The position numbers were made by a program, and so were the translations under genes. A stretch of 46,062 nt of DNA from Chrysochromulina parva (taxonomy: Eukaryota > Haptophyta > Prymnesiales > Chrysochromulinaceae): positions 1 to 46,062 of the forward strand of contig PJAB01000078.1 of the NCBI GenBank assembly GCA_002887195.1, given 5' to 3'. The notes under the pieces were generated by a model. It was not told the origin of the DNA, did not search any database, and saw only the letters and a list, made by a program, of their open reading frames with translations. Each line of letters starts with the position of its first letter. The stretch's first letter is position 1. Positions 42,695 through 46,062 of the stretch are shown one piece after another.

Positions 42695-44140
42695 ATGAAA
42701 CGTGCTCGAAAATGTCAGCGTGTCCTCAGCCAAGTTTCAGAGGGTTTCCGTGTTCGGCGCCGCGGGTTCTTCTCGTCGTGGCGGAGCAGCGCAATGCTGG
42801 CCCGCACGAAAATGGCCATCCTGTTGGCCTGCGTGCGCATCTTCCAGCAGTCGATGCGCAATACGCTCTCGCCGCTCCTCGTCTTCATGGCCGCCGAAGT
42901 TACATTTTCGACCAGCCAGAAGGGCATGCTGCTCTCTGCCGTCGCCGCCGGCTACTTCTTCACACAGGTTCCGGGCGGTGCACTCGCCGACCGCTTTGGC
43001 GCGAAGAATGTGATGACCATTTGTCTCATCCTCTCGGCCTTCTGCATCGCCGCTGTGCCGACGGCGATCGAGAAATTCGGAGTCGACGGTCTGTGGTGGA
43101 CAGTGGCATTAATGGGCTTCGTCCAAGGTCCGCTCTTCCCCTGCTCGGCGGTCGTCCTGGCGCGCTGGATGCCCCGGCAGGGTCCGACCGGTGCCGACGA
43201 GAAGGCGTGGGGCACATCCATGCTCGACATCGGCGTCTCCCTCGGCTCCCTCGCCATCATCCCAGTCGCCAACTCGCTCGCAGAGACTCTCGGATGGCGT
43301 AACGCATTCCGAGGCATCGGCGCGCTCAGCCTGGGGTTCACGGCGACGTGGCACGTGCTCGCGAGCGAGACTCCCAGCCGCTGCTGGTTCATCTCCGACG
43401 ACGAGCGCGCCTTCCTCGAGAAGAGCATCCGCGTGCCGCCGCCGGCGGCCAAAAGCAGCAGCAGCAGCAGCAGCGCTGGAACAAGCCGCTTTTCGAGCGT
43501 GGTGGGTGTGCCCTTCAGCGTAGCGACGCACCCAGGCGTGTGGGCCGTCTTCTTCAGCCATGCCGCCTTCAACAACGGCGCGTACTACATCACCTACTGG
43601 TCTCCCACCTACTACGCCGAAGTGCTCAAGCTTCCGAATTCGGAAGCCAAGTATCATCTGATGCTTCCTTTCGTGGCCAACCTGGCGCTCACGGTCTCGG
43701 TGCCGCTCCTGATGCGGCTCACGCAGTCGCGTGGCGTCACGCTCCTCTCCTCGCGCAAGCTCTTCACGTGCGTCGGCTTCGTCGGAGCCGCCTTGGGAGT
43801 CGTCTTCATCGCGCAGCAACGCACCCGCAGCCCGTGGGCCTCGACGGCTCTCTTCGCGATCGCAAACTCCTTCTTCGGACTCGCGCCGTCGGGCTTCAAG
43901 TCCAATTACCTCGACATCACCGAGGCGTACGTGGGCATCCTCTCGGGCTACGGCAACACCTTCGCCACGGTCGCCTCATGGGCGGGCCCGAAGATGGTCG
44001 CTTTCCTACTCGAGCGCTTCCAAAGTTGGGACCTCGTGTTCAAATACGTCGCGTGCGTCAACCTGCTCGCGGCCGCCTACTACTTCCGCTACGCCGTCAT
44101 CCACCCCGTCGAGCGTGCCCTCGACGAGAAAGTCGATTAG
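42695..44140 (+). CDS. MFS anion transporter, SLC17/PHT4-like
   Basis: 481 residues from ATG at 42695; ATG 42794 would remove a 33-residue basic N-terminus that may be an organelle-targeting sequence. The transporter has about twelve hydrophobic segments and the SLC17/PHT4 hallmark GYFFTQVPGGALADRFGAK. It also has GFVQGPLFPCSAVVLARWMP, a LGWRNAFRGIGAL helix start, and a Ser-rich central loop (KSSSSSSSAG) between the six-helix halves. The second half has ITYWSPTYYAEVLKL and SGFKSNYLDITEAYVGIL. Plant PHT4 members move phosphate or ascorbate in plastids or Golgi; animal SLC17 members move phosphate, glutamate, sialate or nucleotides. The substrate cannot be told here, but an anion coupled to H+ or Na+ is likely. 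Confidence 0.9.
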   Translation: MKRARKCQRVLSQVSEGFRVRRRGFFSSWRSSAMLARTKMAILLACVRIFQQSMRNTLSPLLVFMAAEVTFSTSQKGMLLSAVAAGYFFTQVPGGALADRFGAKNVMTICLILSAFCIAAVPTAIEKFGVDGLWWTVALMGFVQGPLFPCSAVVLARWMPRQGPTGADEKAWGTSMLDIGVSLGSLAIIPVANSLAETLGWRNAFRGIGALSLGFTATWHVLASETPSRCWFISDDERAFLEKSIRVPPPAAKSSSSSSSAGTSRFSSVVGVPFSVATHPGVWAVFFSHAAFNNGAYYITYWSPTYYAEVLKLPNSEAKYHLMLPFVANLALTVSVPLLMRLTQSRGVTLLSSRKLFTCVGFVGAALGVVFIAQQRTRSPWASTALFAIANSFFGLAPSGFKSNYLDITEAYVGILSGYGNTFATVASWAGPKMVAFLLERFQSWDLVFKYVACVNLLAAAYYFRYAVIHPVERALDEKVD

Positions 44141-44714
44141 GAGGCGCGCCATGCGCCGAGGAACACATGCGCTCGGCACGGCGCTCGCCGCCGTCGTCCT
44201 CGCGTCCGGTCTCAGGTCGAAGCCCCGCGTATTAGTTTCGCAAGATCGCAACCTTCCCTGTAACAGCCGTACGTAGTAGCGACCCAACGCCCTGGCATGT
44301 CGACCCCTTGAAATAGTACATGTTTGCGATTTGTAATTGTATGTATTTCATGTGACGTTGTAGCTCCATGTACTACTACACTTGGCACGTAGCTGCTGCC
44401 TCCCGGATGCAGCTGCGCCTGCGGTGCGACGGAAGACGGGAATTGCGGCCTCAACCGGAGCACCGTGCACCGTGGAGTGAGTGCACCGTCGTGCGGCTCG
44501 CGACAGTCCTCCTGATGCCTGCAATCCATGCTGCAATCCAACCAAGCGTCAAGGCGTCGCTGTGTGGTGATGAGTCCTCAAAAAGCTGTCGACGCGATGG
44601 GCACATGCAGATGTCAGATCACAGCCCCCCAGCAACAAGGAGGACTGCCATTCAAGTGTGAATACCGAGTTTCGTCGCATGACGGGCCCACCACTTTCTC
44701 GTCAGTCTCGTGAA
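44141..44714. other. Intergenic region, no gene seen
   Basis: 574 nt between two plus-strand genes. It is AT-richer at about 44310-44375. Open frames on both strands lack coding character; no RNA or repeat array was recognised. Confidence 0.5.
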
Positions 44715-45245
44715 ATGGTGTTCAGAGTCGCGACGATACTCGCAGCAGTGTCGGCGCTGCACGGGAATCGTTGGGGGCCCGTGGCCCAAGTGCCGTCCGC
44801 AGGCGGGCTATTCCGCGCGCCTTTTGGCACAGGCCGCATGCCACCCGTCGTGGCGTGCGCTTCGAAGGAGGCACAGGCGGCCGATCTGCAGGCGCAGGTG
44901 GCCGCATTGAAGGAGAGCGTGGCGGACAAGGAGAGGGAGCGGTTCTTGACGCCCGCAGGGCCGAGCCGTGCGCAGATCGTCGCGGCAATGGCGGCTGAAA
45001 TTCGAGATCTCGAATCAGACATAGCCGCGAAGGAGCAGGCCATTGTCGAGCTCATCGGCATGCAGGTCCGCTATTCCGCGGTTGGCAGGATGCGTGAGCA
45101 GCAGGCCAAGGGGCGAGCAGCGGGCGGCCAAGGAGCGGCTCCTGATGCGATGAGCACCATGCCGACCTCCAGTTTGATCGCTAGGTCAGCTGCGGGTGCC
45201 GTTCTTCTTGGGTCGGGTCTCATTTGGATTCTTGGTCAAGGTTAA
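44715..45245 (+). CDS. Small coiled-coil protein with presequence and C-terminal membrane helix
   Basis: 176 residues from ATG at 44715 (MVFRVATILAAVSALHG); the frame is open further upstream. The N-terminal hydrophobic stretch is a signal peptide or anchor, and the following Pro/Gly/Arg-rich region (about 20-50) resembles a transit peptide, so plastid or endomembrane import is plausible. Residues about 50-125 are a charged coiled coil (KEAQAADLQAQVAALKESV, EIRDLESDIAAKEQAIVEL). Residues about 155-173 are hydrophobic (LIARSAAGAVLLGSGLIWIL), a C-terminal membrane anchor. Function unknown; the architecture recalls small plastid membrane proteins. Confidence 0.6.
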   Translation: MVFRVATILAAVSALHGNRWGPVAQVPSAGGLFRAPFGTGRMPPVVACASKEAQAADLQAQVAALKESVADKERERFLTPAGPSRAQIVAAMAAEIRDLESDIAAKEQAIVELIGMQVRYSAVGRMREQQAKGRAAGGQGAAPDAMSTMPTSSLIARSAAGAVLLGSGLIWILGQG

Positions 45246-46062
45246 TCTGGAGGGAGCTCTTGAGGTCTCAGGCATGCACTCTTGAGGGAGCTCTGGCTGC
45301 AGACCGTCACCGTGAAGAGGCAAGAGCAGGCGCGCGAAGGCGAGTCCGCTTGCCGCCTTGCCCTGGAGGGGCTCTCAACGGAACGTAGAGCTCAAGGCTC
45401 AAGCGGTTACGGCGACCGGCGCGCATTACGATCGTGCGGGCCCATGGTGCGGGACATGTCTTTGTAGGTCTTTATACTATAACCGCCCCCGCAGTTCTCC
45501 GCTGAACCGTGAACGGCTGAACTCTCCTCCTGATCCACCTGATCCTCCTCTCTGTTTGAAACTTATTTACGTTAGTCGTAGACGAAGACGGGTGGCCGTT
45601 CTCGGACGCCTCCTTTCAACGTCGGCAGGTGCGGCATGAAGCAGATCGAGCATGGCAAGCAAGATGCGTCTTGCCGAGATCTGGCGAATCAACATGTTCA
45701 CATTCACACACACTTCATTCACACACACTTGTGTGTATTCTGAGCGGGCAGTAACAGTGCCGTAGCACCGGTTGTCGCGTGTGTCGTATTAACGTTCACA
45801 CACGCCGAGTCGGCTTGGAACTTCAAGTCAAGTCAAGTCTATACATAAACAACAGACAACCATACGGAAGCCTATCGAATGTGCTCCGGAAGCCAGCAGT
45901 GGAGGACGGGAGTCGATGGAGATGGCGGAGGGGGGTCCATAAAGAGGTGACACGTCATAAGTGCTGACATACGTGCCCTCGGAGAACAAGTAGGTGAGAA
46001 GTAACGGGCCGATCTCGAGCCGATGAGCGCCACTCTTACGCCGAAGAGGAAATCGGCTCGAG
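45246..46062. other. Right-end non-coding stretch
   Basis: 817 nt with no supported gene. It contains two adjacent 15-nt CATTCACACACACTT units (45701-45730), AAGTC/TCAAG repeats near 45820-45838 related to the TTGAC repeat at 4811-4855, and a TTTATACTATAA A/T patch near 45471. The next gene probably starts beyond the window. Confidence 0.5.

Noticed and set aside
1..46062. tRNA, rRNA or transposon genes
   Set aside because: No cloverleaf with T-loop GGTTCRA context outside genes, no rRNA-like blocks, and no transposase, reverse transcriptase or long terminal repeats were recognised by eye; a covariance-model scan would be decisive.

Overview
This window is eukaryotic nuclear DNA from a GC-rich, gene-dense, intron-poor flagellated alga. 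I think a haptophyte (prymnesiophyte or pavlovophyte) is most likely, but that is inference. The support is a CCT chaperonin subunit, a mitochondrial presequence protein, an outer-dynein-arm docking coiled-coil protein, an EF-hand PPP phosphatase, a six-repeat gelsolin/villin, a protein with a secondary-plastid-type presequence (signal peptide followed by an A-F-x-P context), and many Ala/Pro/Ser-rich linkers. There are no operons, Shine-Dalgarno sites, CRISPR arrays, rRNAs or tRNAs that I can see. TGA, TAA and TAG all read as stops.

Layout: 1-392 is the 3' end of a diflavin reductase. 702-4716 holds two minus-strand proteins (a coiled-coil protein with a PPC-like beta domain, and a Pro-rich single-pass membrane protein). 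4884-8758 has an organelle-type alpha/beta hydrolase (+), a small coiled-coil protein (-) and a Tim21/Coa1-like mitochondrial inner-membrane protein (-). 9012-13299 has a large cyclic-nucleotide-binding protein and a secreted alpha/beta hydrolase with a complete triad. 13572-16453 has an unknown protein and the dynein docking coiled coil, the latter divergent from the EF-hand phosphatase (16727-20245). 20779-25566 has a putative plastid protein, a MOSC-domain membrane protein, a VTT-like membrane protein and CCT3. 26195-33934 carries three minus-strand genes: an EF-hand Na+/Ca2+ exchanger, a PLOD-type glycosyltransferase and an ADP-ribosyltransferase-fold protein. 34165-37206 is gelsolin/villin. 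38037-40080 has a SUOX-like/DUF2470 tail-anchored protein and an NZF zinc-finger protein, the latter divergent from an inositol-polyphosphate 5-phosphatase (40267-42333). 42695-45245 has an SLC17/PHT4-type transporter and a small tail-anchored coiled-coil protein.

The most notable observation is in the glycosyltransferase gene. Its conserved domain is split over two frames by a 65-nt intron. The 25 nt starting at the intron's 5' splice site are repeated, with two mismatches, starting at the first base of the downstream exon. This is the footprint expected for an intron born by tandem duplication of an exonic AG|GT site. Other points of interest are an ADP-ribosyltransferase fold that appears to have lost its catalytic glutamate, a 5-phosphatase with a C2 domain interrupted by an IQ-motif insert and ending in a CaaX box, a SUOX-like/DUF2470 fusion, a pair of identical palindromes before the VTT-like gene, and a hairpin plus TATA box with no obvious gene behind it.

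Functionally the set leans toward calcium and phosphoinositide signalling, cytoskeleton/flagellum and organelle proteins. The genes are otherwise unrelated and are not a pathway cluster. Starts were placed at the first sensible in-frame ATG, because several long open frames begin upstream at non-ATG codons.
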